A DNA stretch of 64,000 nt from Paracoccus gahaiensis. Its GTDB lineage: Bacteria; Pseudomonadota; Alphaproteobacteria; Rhodobacterales; Rhodobacteraceae. Positions 1-8,645 of this stretch are shown piece after piece (position 1 is the stretch's first letter; each line of letters starts with the position of its first letter). Location of the stretch: contig NZ_SUNI01000003.1 of assembly GCF_005048225.1 (NCBI RefSeq), positions 186,001 to 250,000 of the forward strand, given 5' to 3'. The notes under the pieces were generated by a model. It was not told where the DNA came from. It saw only the letters and a program-made list of their open reading frames with translations, and did no database searches. The translations under genes were made by a program, and so were the position numbers.

Positions 1-1
1 G

Positions 2-1957
2 CAGGTGGCCGAGGGCTGGCTGTTGAAGCCCGACCGCTGGACGGCGTTGATCCTGGTCTCGGCGGCGGCGATCCTGACCCTGCCGCGCATGTTCCAGGTG
101 ATGGTCGTCGAGGCCGCCGACGAGGAGCGCCTGCATGTCGCGGGCTGGGCCTTTCCGGCCTATCTGTTCGCCATGTCGCTCTTCGTGCTGCCCATCGCGG
201 TGATGGGGCGCGAGCTTCTGCCCGCCGGATCGAACCCGGACCTGTACGTGCTGACCCTTCCTGCGGCGGCGGGGCAGGACATGCTGGCGCTGCTGGTCTT
301 TCTGGGCGGCTTCTCGGCGGCGACCTCGATGGTGGTGGTCTGCGCGATCGCGGTGGCGACGATGGTGTCGAACCACTGGCTGGTGCCCGCCTGGCTGGCG
401 CTGCGCCGCATCCCCTCGCCGGACGAGACCGACGACCTGCGCGGCTTCGTGCTGAACGCCCGGCGCATGGCGATCCTGGCCGTCATGGCGGCGGGCTGGG
501 TCTATCACCAGGCCTCGGGCGGGACGGCGGCGCTGGCGGCGATGGGGCTGGTGGCCTTCACCGGCATGGCACAGGTGCTGCCCGCGATGCTGGGGGGCCT
601 GTTATGGCGCGGCGCCAACCGCAAGGGCGCCTATGCGGGGATCGGATCGGGGCTGGTCCTGTGGATGGCGCTGATCTTCCTGCCCTCGGTGGGGGTGGGG
701 GGCGATCTGCCGGTGCCGCCGGGGGTCGATCCCTGGACGGCGGCGGTGATGGCGTCGCTGATCGTGAACACGCTGGCCTTCATCGGCATGTCCATCTTTG
801 GCTTTCCCGACCCGGTGGAACGCCTGCAGGGCCTGTCCTTCGTCTCGGCGGTGGAGCCCATCCGCCACAGCCGCATGATGCGCGGCGACGACCGGGCAGA
901 GCCGCTGCTGGCGATGGCGCGCAAGGTCTGGGGGGCCGAGGCCGCGCTGCGCTATTTCCAGGCCGAGGCGCGGGCGCAGGGCCGGTCCGGCTATCTGCCC
1001 GACCTGACCCCGCGCTTCCTGACCCGGCTGGAGCGGCGGCTGGCGGGCTCGATCGGATCGGCGACGGCCCATGCGATGATCGACCGCGTGGCGGGGGGCG
1101 TGGCGCTGACTGTGGCCGACCTGCTGCAGGTCGCCGACGAGGCGCAGCGTGCCAAGGAGGAGACGCAGCGGCTGGAGGCCGCGCAGGCCGAACTGACCCG
1201 CACCGCCCGGCAGCTGCGCGAGGCCAATGACAAGCTGACCGACCTGTCGGTGCAGAAGGACGCCTTTCTCAGCCAGATCAGCCACGAGCTGCGCACCCCC
1301 ATGACCTCGGTCCGGGCCTTTTCCGAGATCCTCAAGGAGCCCGACCTGACGCCCGAGGACCGCAGCCGCTTTGCCGGGATCATCCATACCGAGGCCGGAC
1401 GGCTGACGCGGCTTCTGGACGATCTTCTGGACCTTTCGGTGCTGGAAAGCGGGCGGGCGCAGCTGAACGTGTCGGTCGTGAACCTGCACGACCTGATCAC
1501 CCGGGCACTGGCCGCCGCCTCGGCCACCCGGCCCGAGCGGGGGTTCCTGATCGACCGCGACCTGCCGGCCGAGCATCTGGGGCTGATCACCGATCCCGAC
1601 CGCCTGCTGCAGGTGCTGATCAATGTCATCACCAATGCCCGCAAATATTGCGACGCCGCCCATCCGGTGTTGATCCTGCGCACCCGCCGGCCCGAGACGG
1701 GGGGCGCGGTGATCGACATCGTGGACAATGGCAGCGGCATCGACAGCGGCCGCCAGTCGCTGATCTTCGAGAAGTTCGCCCGCCTGAACGACCCCGCCCG
1801 CGCCGGGGGGGCGGGCCTGGGCCTGGCCATCTGCCGCGAGATCATGCTGACCCTTGGCGGCGACATCAGCTATCTGCCCGGCCAGGGTGGTGCCGCATTC
1901 CGCATCACCCTGCCGCAGCGCCCGCCGGCCTCTGCGGGGTCCGAGCCGCCCGCTTAA
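2..1957 (+). CDS. Sensor histidine kinase with Na+/solute symporter-like N-terminus (5' partial)
   Basis: The gene enters from the left edge and is open from the first bases, so its start is missing. The first 250 or so visible residues form hydrophobic segments resembling the second half of a sodium:solute symporter (SSS) domain. A coiled linker follows (about residues 375-420), then a complete kinase core: H-box SHELRTP with the phospho-acceptor His near visible residue 427, an N-box (LINVITNARKY, about 540), G1 DNGSGI and G2 GGAGLGLAI (about 600). This is the CbrA/PutP-type layout, in which a transporter-like domain may sense a solute and signal to a response regulator. No response regulator is in view. 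The stop codon overlaps a CtrA-like site. Confidence 0.85.
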   Translation, partial: QVAEGWLLKPDRWTALILVSAAAILTLPRMFQVMVVEAADEERLHVAGWAFPAYLFAMSLFVLPIAVMGRELLPAGSNPDLYVLTLPAAAGQDMLALLVFLGGFSAATSMVVVCAIAVATMVSNHWLVPAWLALRRIPSPDETDDLRGFVLNARRMAILAVMAAGWVYHQASGGTAALAAMGLVAFTGMAQVLPAMLGGLLWRGANRKGAYAGIGSGLVLWMALIFLPSVGVGGDLPVPPGVDPWTAAVMASLIVNTLAFIGMSIFGFPDPVERLQGLSFVSAVEPIRHSRMMRGDDRAEPLLAMARKVWGAEAALRYFQAEARAQGRSGYLPDLTPRFLTRLERRLAGSIGSATAHAMIDRVAGGVALTVADLLQVADEAQRAKEETQRLEAAQAELTRTARQLREANDKLTDLSVQKDAFLSQISHELRTPMTSVRAFSEILKEPDLTPEDRSRFAGIIHTEAGRLTRLLDDLLDLSVLESGRAQLNVSVVNLHDLITRALAAASATRPERGFLIDRDLPAEHLGLITDPDRLLQVLINVITNARKYCDAAHPVLILRTRRPETGGAVIDIVDNGSGIDSGRQSLIFEKFARLNDPARAGGAGLGLAICREIMLTLGGDISYLPGQGGAAFRITLPQRPPASAGSEPPA

Positions 1958-1968
1958 CGCTTTCTCAA
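1954..1968 (+). promoter_or_regulatory. CtrA-like site upstream of the FliM/FliN-like gene
   Basis: TTAA, seven bases, then TCAA, with one mismatch to the CtrA full-site consensus TTAA-N7-TTAA. It overlaps the kinase stop codon and lies about 50 bp before the ATG of the motor-switch-like gene. Flagellar genes are CtrA targets in Rhodobacteraceae, so the position makes sense, but one such near-match could be chance. Confidence 0.35.
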
Positions 1969-2017
1969 CCGCGACCGCCCAGATTGGGTCGTGGCGAGCA
2001 AGCGATTCGGACCCGAC

Positions 2018-3148
2018 ATGATCCAACCAGACCCCAACGAATGCGGCGAGGGCGTGTTGCGCCGCATGTTGCGGGTGCGCAGTCAGGCCAGGCTGGGGCA
2101 GGGCGGGGCCCCGCAGCTGCCCTCGCCCGCAGCGCCCACCCCGGCGCGGGCGGCGGCCACCGCGATCGGGCGGGCGGCGGACCGGCTGTACAAGCTGCCG
2201 GTGCGGACGCTGTCGGTGCGGCCCGGGGCGCTGACCCTGGCCGAACTGCCCGAACTGCTGCCCGAACTGCCGCTGATCGCGGTGCTGCAGGGGCCGGGCG
2301 ATCGGCTGGGGGCGCTGGCGCTGTGCCCGCAGGCGGTCGCGGGGCTGGTCGAATGGCAGGCTTTGGGCCGGGTGACCTCGCGCGGGCTGGAACGCCGCCG
2401 CCCCTCGCGCAGCGATGCGCTGCTCTGCGCCGAATTCATCGACACCTTCCTGAAGGAACTGCCCGCCGAGATGGAGGGCGTCGAGGGCTTCGAGGCTGTG
2501 GCGGGTTTCAGTTTCATGACCCATCTGGACGATCCGCGCCCGCTGTCGCTGATGCTGGAAGACGTGCCCTTCCGCAGCCTCTCGTTCGATCTGGGCATCG
2601 GCGCGCCCGACATGCGCGAAGGCAAGCTGCTGCTGGCGCTGCCGCAGCCGGCGGGCCTGATCCGCCCGCGCGGCGAGGGGGCCGTGCCCCTGCAGATGGC
2701 GGCTCCGGTCGCCCCGCCGCCGCCACCGCCGCGCCCGACCCTGGCCGCCGCCATGCAGGAGGCGCCGGTCCAACTGTCCGCCATCCTCTGCCGCCGCCGC
2801 ATCTCGCTGGCCGAGCTGCGCGGATTGACGCAGGGGCGATTGCTGACCCTGCCGCGCAACAGCCTGACGCAGGCGACCCTGGAAACCGCCGGGGGGCAGG
2901 TCTTGGCCACCGGCAAGCTGGGCGAGGCCGACGGGTGCCACGCGCTGCGCCTGCGCGATCCGACCCTGCCCATGGCAGGCGAGGACGGGGATTTGCCCGC
3001 CGGCGCGGGCTTGGGGGGCGGGGCCGGTCTGTCCGGCATGGCCGCGCCGCAGGACCTCGCAGCGCCCGATCCGTTCCGCACCCCCGGTGGCGCGGCGCCC
3101 GTCATCGATTTCCCCGCGATGACCGGCCTGACCCTGCTGGGCGGCTAG
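2018..3148 (+). CDS. FliM/FliN-like flagellar motor switch C-terminal domain protein
   Basis: A 376-residue protein. The N-terminal two thirds are weakly FliM-like, with a helical stretch and an LAEFID-type helix near residue 135 (ALLCAEFIDTFLKEL). A proline-rich linker with a run of prolines (about residues 230-240) leads to a SpoA-type domain at about 249-316 (APVQLSAILCRRRISLAEL, then LTLPRNSL), the fold shared by FliM, FliN and type III secretion C-ring proteins. No other flagellar gene is near, so it is an orphan switch-like protein, perhaps FliM itself encoded away from the main cluster. I chose ATG 2018 over in-frame GTG 1991. Neither has a strong ribosome-binding site. Confidence 0.6.
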   Translation: MIQPDPNECGEGVLRRMLRVRSQARLGQGGAPQLPSPAAPTPARAAATAIGRAADRLYKLPVRTLSVRPGALTLAELPELLPELPLIAVLQGPGDRLGALALCPQAVAGLVEWQALGRVTSRGLERRRPSRSDALLCAEFIDTFLKELPAEMEGVEGFEAVAGFSFMTHLDDPRPLSLMLEDVPFRSLSFDLGIGAPDMREGKLLLALPQPAGLIRPRGEGAVPLQMAAPVAPPPPPPRPTLAAAMQEAPVQLSAILCRRRISLAELRGLTQGRLLTLPRNSLTQATLETAGGQVLATGKLGEADGCHALRLRDPTLPMAGEDGDLPAGAGLGGGAGLSGMAAPQDLAAPDPFRTPGGAAPVIDFPAMTGLTLLGG

Positions 3149-3235
3149 GGTGGCGCTTTCTCCTTGAATTCCCCGCGCTCCGGACGCATGTAACGGCGGT
3201 CCCGAATCCTGCGGGATGATTATGATGGAGTGACC

Positions 3236-3454
3236 ATGGCCAAGGAAGAAATGCTCGAATTCCCCGGCGTCGTGAAGGAACTCCTGCCCAATGCGACATT
3301 CCGGGTCGAGCTTGAAAACGGCCATGAGATCATCGCACATATGGCAGGAAAGATGCGCAAGAACCGCATCCGCGTTCTGGCCGGCGACAAGGTGCAGGTG
3401 GAAATGAACACCTATGACCTGACCAAGGGGCGGATCAATTACCGCTTCAAGTAA
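3236..3454 (+). CDS. infA: Translation initiation factor IF-1
   Basis: A 72-residue S1/OB-fold protein, full length for the family, from [13 protein letters not shown] to GRINYRFK, with the conserved [19 protein letters not shown] core. IF-1 sits in the ribosomal A site during initiation. ATG 3236 has a GATGGAG ribosome-binding site 6-7 bases upstream; the in-frame GTG at 3230 is not needed. It heads infA-maf-rng-yacG, a common alphaproteobacterial arrangement. Confidence 0.97.
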   Translation: MAKEEMLEFPGVVKELLPNATFRVELENGHEIIAHMAGKMRKNRIRVLAGDKVQVEMNTYDLTKGRINYRFK

Positions 3455-4112
3455 ACCCGCTGCCGGGGCCCTGGCCCCGCTGGCCGCCGAGACGGCAGAC
3501 GGCCCGGTCCCCGCGCCGTCCCGCCCGCCCCGGCTGATCCTGGGATCGGCCAGCCCGCGACGGCTGGACCTGCTGGCCCAGATCGGCATCACCCCCCACG
3601 CCCTGCGCCCCGCCGAGATCGACGAGACCCCGCGCAAGGGCGAGGTGCCGCGCGATTATGTCCGCCGCATGGCCGCCGAGAAATCGGCAGCGCTGGACTT
3701 GGCCCCCGACGAGGCCGCGCTGACCGCCGACACCACCGTGGCTGTGGGCCGCCGCATCTTGGGCAAGCCCGTGGATCGTGACGAGGCCGCCGCCTTCATG
3801 CGCCTGATGTCAGGGCGCCGCCATGTCGTGCTGACGGCGATCGCGCTGCGCCACGGCCCCCGCCTGTCGCAGCGCCTGGTCGAGACCAAGGTCCGCATGC
3901 GCCCGATCGCCGCGCCCGAATTGCAGCGCTATCTGGACATGGGCGACTGGCAGGGCAAGGCTGGCGGCTATGCCATCCAAGGTGCCGCCGCGGCCTTCAT
4001 CCCCTGGCTGCAGGGATCGTTCTCGGCCGTGGTGGGGCTGCCGCTGGCGGAGACCGCCGCGATGCTGGCCGCCATCGGCATCCACCCCGTTCCGCAAGGA
4101 GATGCCCCATGA
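3438..4112 (+). CDS. maf: Maf-like nucleoside triphosphate pyrophosphatase
   Basis: Maf/YhdE family proteins hydrolyse non-canonical or dTTP/UTP-type nucleotides. The family N-terminal motif [10 protein letters not shown] is encoded at 3534 and the catalytic region [14 protein letters not shown] near 3730; GGYAIQG and the C-terminal NTPase motifs are intact. The start is a puzzle: from the in-frame stop at 3418-3420 to the motif there is no ATG, GTG or TTG. Candidates are ATT 3438, which lies inside the 3' end of infA with AAGGGG seven bases upstream, or CTG at 3471, 3480 or 3534. The first normal codon, GTG 3645, would remove the essential motif. I give the ATT start (224 aa) as the longest supported form. 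The stop overlaps rng by 4 bases (ATGA). Confidence 0.85.
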   Translation: MTASSKPAAGALAPLAAETADGPVPAPSRPPRLILGSASPRRLDLLAQIGITPHALRPAEIDETPRKGEVPRDYVRRMAAEKSAALDLAPDEAALTADTTVAVGRRILGKPVDRDEAAAFMRLMSGRRHVVLTAIALRHGPRLSQRLVETKVRMRPIAAPELQRYLDMGDWQGKAGGYAIQGAAAAFIPWLQGSFSAVVGLPLAETAAMLAAIGIHPVPQGDAP

Positions 4113-5164
4113 AGGGTCGCCAAGTCGTTCTGGGCCATCTGTTCGGGCTCGAATCCGCCGCGTTGATGGAGGATGGCCAGCTGGTCGACCTGATGGTCGC
4201 CGCCGATCCCCTGACCGCGCTGGCGCCCGGCGCCATCTGCCGCGCGCAGACCGACCGCTTCATGAAGGGGCAGGGCGGGGTCTTCCTGCGGCTGCCCGAC
4301 GGGCAGACCGGCTATCTGCGCGACCGCAAGAGCGTGTCCGAGGGCAAGCCCCTGCTGGTGCAGGTCGCGGGCGTCGCCGAAGAGGGCAAGGCCGTGCCCC
4401 TGTCCACCCGGCTGATCTTTCGCGGCCGCCATGTACTGGTGACGCCCGGCGCACCCGGCGTGAACGTCTCGCGCCGCATCCGCGACGAGGATCGCCGCGA
4501 GGCGCTGGAGGCCTTGGGCCGTGCCGCCTTGGGCGACCGCGACCACGGGCTGATCCTGCGCAGCGCTGCCGCCGAGGCCGAGGATGACGAGATCCTGGCC
4601 GAGCTGGCCGAGCTGATCGAGCTGACCGACCGCATCTGCGCCGAGACCTCGGGCGGCCCCGAGCTGCTGCTGGACGCCCCCACGCCCTGGGAGCAGGCCT
4701 GGATGGACTGGGCCGATCCCGTGCCCGATGCCGTCGAGGAGGGCGCGGACAGCTTCGAGCGCTGCGGCGTGCTGGACGCCGTCGACGCGCTGCTGGCCGA
4801 TCGCCTGCCCTTGCCGGGCAGCGGCGATGCGCATGTCGAGGTGACGCGGGCGCTGGTGGCCGTCGACGTGAACACCGGCAATGACAGCTCGGCCGCCGCC
4901 GGGCTGAAGGCGAATATCGCGCTGGCCCGCGAATTGCCGCGCCAGCTGACGCTGCGGGGTCTGGGCGGCCAGATCGTCATCGACTTCGCCCCCATGCCCA
5001 AGCGCGACCGCGCCACGCTGGATCAGGTCCTGCAGGCCGCCTTCCGTCAGGCAGGCAGTGAGGCGACGCTGGTCGGCTGGACCGCGATGGGCCTCTACGA
5101 GCTGACCCGCAAGCGCGACCGCGTGCCGCTGGCCCGTCTGGCCGCCGCCGGAGGGGGGGCCTGA
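4109..5164 (+). CDS. rng: Ribonuclease E/G family protein
   Basis: A 351-residue RNase E/G catalytic domain. The S1-like N-terminal part covers about residues 35-120, and the two metal-binding aspartates lie in VDVNTGND (about 252) and QIVIDFAPM (about 290). RNase G cuts single-stranded RNA, chiefly rRNA precursors and mRNA. The protein is shorter than E. coli RNase G (about 489 aa) and lacks the long C-terminal scaffold of RNase E, a compact form usual in this group. It is translationally coupled to maf by ATGA and overlaps the yacG start by one base. Confidence 0.85.
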   Translation: MKGRQVVLGHLFGLESAALMEDGQLVDLMVAADPLTALAPGAICRAQTDRFMKGQGGVFLRLPDGQTGYLRDRKSVSEGKPLLVQVAGVAEEGKAVPLSTRLIFRGRHVLVTPGAPGVNVSRRIRDEDRREALEALGRAALGDRDHGLILRSAAAEAEDDEILAELAELIELTDRICAETSGGPELLLDAPTPWEQAWMDWADPVPDAVEEGADSFERCGVLDAVDALLADRLPLPGSGDAHVEVTRALVAVDVNTGNDSSAAAGLKANIALARELPRQLTLRGLGGQIVIDFAPMPKRDRATLDQVLQAAFRQAGSEATLVGWTAMGLYELTRKRDRVPLARLAAAGGGA

Positions 5165-5325
5165 TGGCCTGCCCGATCTGCAGTAAGGACAGCACCCCGC
5201 GCTATCGCCCCTTCTGCTCCAAGCGCTGCGCGGATGTCGATCTGGCCAAGTGGCTGCGCGGCGCCTATGTCATCCCCGGCCCGCCGCTGGAGGACGTGCC
5301 CTCGGACGATCCCGACCGGGACTGA
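5164..5325 (+). CDS. yacG: DNA gyrase inhibitor YacG (zinc-binding)
   Basis: A 53-residue protein starting at the ATG that overlaps the rng stop (TGATG). It carries the four-cysteine zinc knuckle CPICS...PFCSKRC followed by DLAKWLRGAYVIPG, the typical YacG core. In E. coli YacG binds GyrB and inhibits gyrase. Its place after rng is conserved in related bacteria. Confidence 0.92.
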   Translation: MACPICSKDSTPRYRPFCSKRCADVDLAKWLRGAYVIPGPPLEDVPSDDPDRD

Positions 5326-5449
5326 CCCAGGGGCCGAAAAACGGCGGGCGAAAAAACCGTGGCCAAAAAAACCACGGATTGGGTCTGGACAGTCGCCCCG
5401 CCGCTTCGTAAACACCGCTCACCCGACGCCAGAGATGGCGTCCTAGGGG

Positions 5450-5525
5450 GCCCGGATAGCTCAGTTGGTAGAGCAGCGGATTGAAAATTCGCGTGTCGGC
5501 GGTTCAAATCCGTCTCCGGGCACCA
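5450..5525 (+). tRNA. tRNA-Phe (GAA)
   Basis: A 76-nt cloverleaf. The acceptor stem GCCCGGA (5450-5456) pairs with TCCGGGC (5515-5521); discriminator A and an encoded CCA follow (5523-5525). The D-arm is AGCTCAGTTGGTAGAGC, the anticodon loop TTGAAAA with GAA at 5483-5485, and the T-arm GGTTCAAATCC. Confidence 0.97.
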
Positions 5526-5696
5526 CTTTCCTCAAAAGATTACTTTGCTGTCCGGATCACAGGCTCACGCAGGTTTGAGCAGGCCTCGCGGCATCCTGAC
5601 CATCGGATCGCCGGGGAATCGCGCTACACTCGCCTCTTGCATGGATCCGGGGACCTTGTGCCTCGCACCTCCGGACCCGAGGAAGGAGATCGCGCG

Positions 5697-6185
5697 ATGA
5701 CCACCCCTCTCACCACCCGCCGGACCCTGCTGCGCCTTGCCGGGGCAGCCGCCGCCACGGGCATGTCGGGCCTTCTGGTCCCGGCTCATGCGCAGGGGGT
5801 CGCGCCCACGCCCTCGATGCGGGGCGGGGCCAACAATTACCGCCCCGGGGCGCCGGTCGTGGCGCGGATTGGCGGCGGCGGCTTCTGGATGACCGGCACC
5901 GTGCGCCGCGCGGGCGACGGGGCACCTCTGGCCGGGCAGCGCATCCAGATCTGGGCCCACACCACCGAGGGGCAGGAGCGTGACCCCCAGAGCCACGGCG
6001 CCACGCTGACGGATGCGGAGGGCGTCTTCCGGCTGGAGATGCCGCAGATCATCCCGGCCTTCGGACAGGCCCATGGCCATCTGGCCTATGACAGCGGAGA
6101 GTTCCAGACCGTCTTCCTGCGCCCCGTCATGGCACGGGCCAGCGATACCAGCCTGAACGCGGATTTCGTCCTGCAGCCGGCCTGA
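5697..6185 (+). CDS. Tat-exported intradiol-dioxygenase-fold protein
   Basis: A 162-residue protein with a twin-arginine signal (TTRRTLLRLAG at residues 6-16) and a cleavage-like AHA-Q near residue 35. The mature part has the beta-sandwich signature of the intradiol ring-cleavage dioxygenase fold: GQRIQIWAHTTEG, then TLTDAEGVFRLEMP, then AHGHLAY where enzymes have PHIHF. The protein is much shorter than true catechol or protocatechuate dioxygenases (230-300 aa), and I cannot place all four iron ligands (two Tyr, two His), so the activity is open. GGAAGGAG precedes ATG 5697. It is followed after 5 bases by a ferric-reductase-like membrane protein, suggesting a periplasmic redox or metal role. 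Confidence 0.65.
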   Translation: MTTPLTTRRTLLRLAGAAAATGMSGLLVPAHAQGVAPTPSMRGGANNYRPGAPVVARIGGGGFWMTGTVRRAGDGAPLAGQRIQIWAHTTEGQERDPQSHGATLTDAEGVFRLEMPQIIPAFGQAHGHLAYDSGEFQTVFLRPVMARASDTSLNADFVLQPA

Positions 6186-6190
6186 TCGGC

Positions 6191-6808
6191 GTGCCGTCGA
6201 CGAAGGTGGCGCGGGCGCGGGCGGGTCTGGTCTGGGCAGGCCTGCTGGTCGCCCTGATCGTTCCGGTCCTGGCCGCCGCCGCCAGCCCGCTGCTGGCATG
6301 GCGCGACCCGGTCTATATCCTCGCGGGGCTGGCGGGGGTCTTGGGGCTGGCGCTGCTGCTGGTCCAGCCGTTGCTGGCCGGGGGGATGCTGCCGGGCGTT
6401 TCGCTTGCCCGATCGCGGCGGGCCCATCGCTGGATCGGAGGAGGGCTGGTCGCCGCCGTCGTGATCCATGTCGCCGCGCTGTGGATCACCAGTCCGCCGG
6501 ATGTGGTCGATGCGCTGCTGTTCAGATCGCCGACCTCCTTTTCGGTCTGGGGCGTCATCGCCATGTGGGCGGTTTTTGCCGCGGCCCTGCTGGCGGCCTC
6601 CCGCCGCCGCCTGCGGTTGCGCCCAAGCACCTGGCGACGGGCCCACACCGCGCTGGCCGCCGTGATCGTGCTGGGAACCGTCCTGCATGCGCTGCTGATC
6701 CAGGGGACGATGGAGACGGTCTCCAAGATCCTCCTTTGCGCGCTGGTCGTCGCTGCGACGGCCAGGGTGGTGGCCGGGCGACGGACCCCGACCCGCCGAC
6801 CCCGGTGA
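6191..6808 (+). CDS. Ferric reductase-like transmembrane protein
   Basis: A 205-residue integral membrane protein with about six helices: residues 13-32, 40-60, a helix with HRWIGGGLVAAVVIHVAAL, one near 115-135, the HTALAAVIVLGTVLHALLI helix, and a last one near 180-195. Histidines spaced within the paired helices (HRW..VIHV and RRAHTALA..VLHALL) look like b-type haem ligands, as in the ferric-reductase/MsrQ/YedZ superfamily. No FAD/NAD domain is attached. It starts at GTG 6191, 5 bases after the Tat-exported protein, so the two are probably co-transcribed. Confidence 0.7.
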   Translation: MPSTKVARARAGLVWAGLLVALIVPVLAAAASPLLAWRDPVYILAGLAGVLGLALLLVQPLLAGGMLPGVSLARSRRAHRWIGGGLVAAVVIHVAALWITSPPDVVDALLFRSPTSFSVWGVIAMWAVFAAALLAASRRRLRLRPSTWRRAHTALAAVIVLGTVLHALLIQGTMETVSKILLCALVVAATARVVAGRRTPTRRPR

Positions 6809-6846
6809 TCTCTCTTGGTGCCACGATGACCGGCCCCGGATGCCCC

Positions 6847-8640
6847 TCAGGTCCGTTCCAGCGTCAGGCAGGCCTGCAGCGCGGCAAGATGGCTCAGGCC
6901 CTGCGGCATGTTTCCCAGCCAAGCGCCGCTTTTGGGGTCGATCATCTCGGGCAGGATGCCGGGGCTGTCCGAGATCGTCCCGCGCAGGCCCGCCATCAGA
7001 GCGCGCGCCTGATCCTGCTGGCCCAGAAGGGCACGCGCCTCGACCATCCAGAAGGAACAGGCCAGAAAGCAGCCCTCTTCGGCCTCCATGCCGGAATAGC
7101 GGTAATGCAGATGCCGGTCGGCCCCCAAGGTCCGGTCGATGGCGTCCAGGGTCCGGCGCAGGCGGTCGGGCCCGTCGAACTCGAACCGCACCGCCAGGGC
7201 CAGCGCGGCATCCAGCCGTGTGGTGCCCGGATGCATGACATAGGCGCCCAGATCCTCGTTCCAGCAGTTTGCGTCGATCCAGTCGGCGATGCGCTGGCGC
7301 TCGCGGCTCCACCGCTCGCGGCAGGTGGTTGGCAGCTGGCCCGCATCGGCCAGTTCAACGGCCCGGTTCAGGGCCTGCCAGCAGCTGATCTTGGACATCG
7401 TGTAATGTTCCAGCTCGGGCAGTTCCCAGATGCCGGAATCCTTCAGCTTCCAGCGGTCGGCGCATTCGTCGGCCAGATGCGACAGGGTCTCGGCGCTGCG
7501 CGCGTCGATCAGGTTGCCCGCCCGGGTGAAGACCGACACCGTCTCGAAGATGTCGCCATAGATGCCGTGCTGGTGCTGGCCCGCGGCGCGGTTGCCGGCC
7601 AGGACCGGGCGCGAGTGGCGATAGCCGGGCAGGTCGACCTGCCGCACCGTCTCGTCCACGCCGCCGTCCAGCCGGAAGCAGACCCGGGCACCATGGGCGC
7701 AGAGCTGGTCCAGCAGCCAGGTCAGGGCGGCCTTGGCCTCGATCACCACGCCAAGCCGCAGGAACGAGGCGATGACATAGCCCGCATCCCGCACCCAGGC
7801 AAAGCGGTAGTCGTAGTTCTTGTCACCGCCGATCCGTTCGGGCAGCGAGGTGGTGGCCGCCGCCGCGATGGCGCCACTGGGCGCATAAAGCAGCAGCTTC
7901 AGCGCCAGCGCCTGCCGGACCATGAAATCGCGATCGTCGCCGCCCGGCGCGAAACAGGCGGACCAGTCGCGCCATTCCTGGTCCGACAGGTCGATCCGCG
8001 CGTCGATATCGGCCAGAGCCGGCACGACCAGAGGCTCGTTCGCGCCCGCCACGATGGCCAGGATCTCGCGCTCGCCTGCTGCCAGGTCCAGCCGGGCGGT
8101 GACGCGGTCGTCGCCCTGATCGGTGATCCGGACCTGGTCGCCATGCAGGAACAGCCCCAGCACCGAGCCGACATGGAAAGTTTCGTGCGGACCCCGGCAG
8201 GACAGGTAGGGGCTGCGCAAGCCGGCGCGATGGCCCAGCTGCAGGGTGATGTCGAAGCTCATGTGCCCGTCCAGAACCTCGACCCGACGAGCCAGCTCGC
8301 ACCAGGGCAATCGCCCCGCCGTGCCGCTGTTCAAAGATTCCGTCAGCAGGGCCGTGCCTTGGGCGCCGGTGAAACGCGTCTCCAGCACGTTGCTGTCGGG
8401 GCGATAGCGGCGGCTGACCTGTACCGCGCCCCGGGGGGTGATGGCGAAGAACCCCGCCTGCGCGCCGTTCTGCAGCGGGGCCGAGCCGGCCAGCAGGCGG
8501 TCGAACAGAGGCGGGCTGTCCATGTTCGGGACGCACCACCAGTCGATGCCGCCATCCGCCCCCGACAGCGCGATCGAGCGTCCGTCGCCCAAGGCGGCAT
8601 AGCTGTCCAGATCGGCAAAGCCCGCCGCGTCGCGCGCCAC
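6847..8640 (-). CDS. Glycoside hydrolase family 15 protein
   Basis: A 597-residue cytoplasmic protein with the bacterial GH15 layout: an N-terminal beta-sandwich (about 1-220) beginning with the ALIGDGRS-like element AALGDGRSIALSGADG, then an (alpha/alpha)6 barrel. Family motifs are KNYDYRFAWVRDAGY (about 275-290) and EEGCFLACSFWMVEA near the C-terminus, which contain the likely catalytic acidic residues. Family members include glucoamylase and trehalase; substrate cannot be set from sequence. It lies 5 bases behind the SDR gene on the same strand, so the two form an operon, perhaps for compatible-solute or storage-sugar use. Confidence 0.85.
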   Translation of the reverse strand: MARDAAGFADLDSYAALGDGRSIALSGADGGIDWWCVPNMDSPPLFDRLLAGSAPLQNGAQAGFFAITPRGAVQVSRRYRPDSNVLETRFTGAQGTALLTESLNSGTAGRLPWCELARRVEVLDGHMSFDITLQLGHRAGLRSPYLSCRGPHETFHVGSVLGLFLHGDQVRITDQGDDRVTARLDLAAGEREILAIVAGANEPLVVPALADIDARIDLSDQEWRDWSACFAPGGDDRDFMVRQALALKLLLYAPSGAIAAAATTSLPERIGGDKNYDYRFAWVRDAGYVIASFLRLGVVIEAKAALTWLLDQLCAHGARVCFRLDGGVDETVRQVDLPGYRHSRPVLAGNRAAGQHQHGIYGDIFETVSVFTRAGNLIDARSAETLSHLADECADRWKLKDSGIWELPELEHYTMSKISCWQALNRAVELADAGQLPTTCRERWSRERQRIADWIDANCWNEDLGAYVMHPGTTRLDAALALAVRFEFDGPDRLRRTLDAIDRTLGADRHLHYRYSGMEAEEGCFLACSFWMVEARALLGQQDQARALMAGLRGTISDSPGILPEMIDPKSGAWLGNMPQGLSHLAALQACLTLERT

Positions 8641-8645
8641 GCGGC

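Noticed and set aside
602..3637. A 1011-codon open frame on the minus strand across the kinase and FliM-like genes
   Set aside because: It is antisense to genes with clear motifs. High GC leaves long stop-free shadow frames, and its composition (Arg, Gln, Gly, His rich) fits no protein family.
5351..5377. A 6-bp stem with T-runs, terminator-like on the minus strand, between yacG and tRNA-Phe
   Set aside because: No minus-strand gene ends near it, and the stem is short with a homopolymer loop. Most likely chance in an A-rich spacer.
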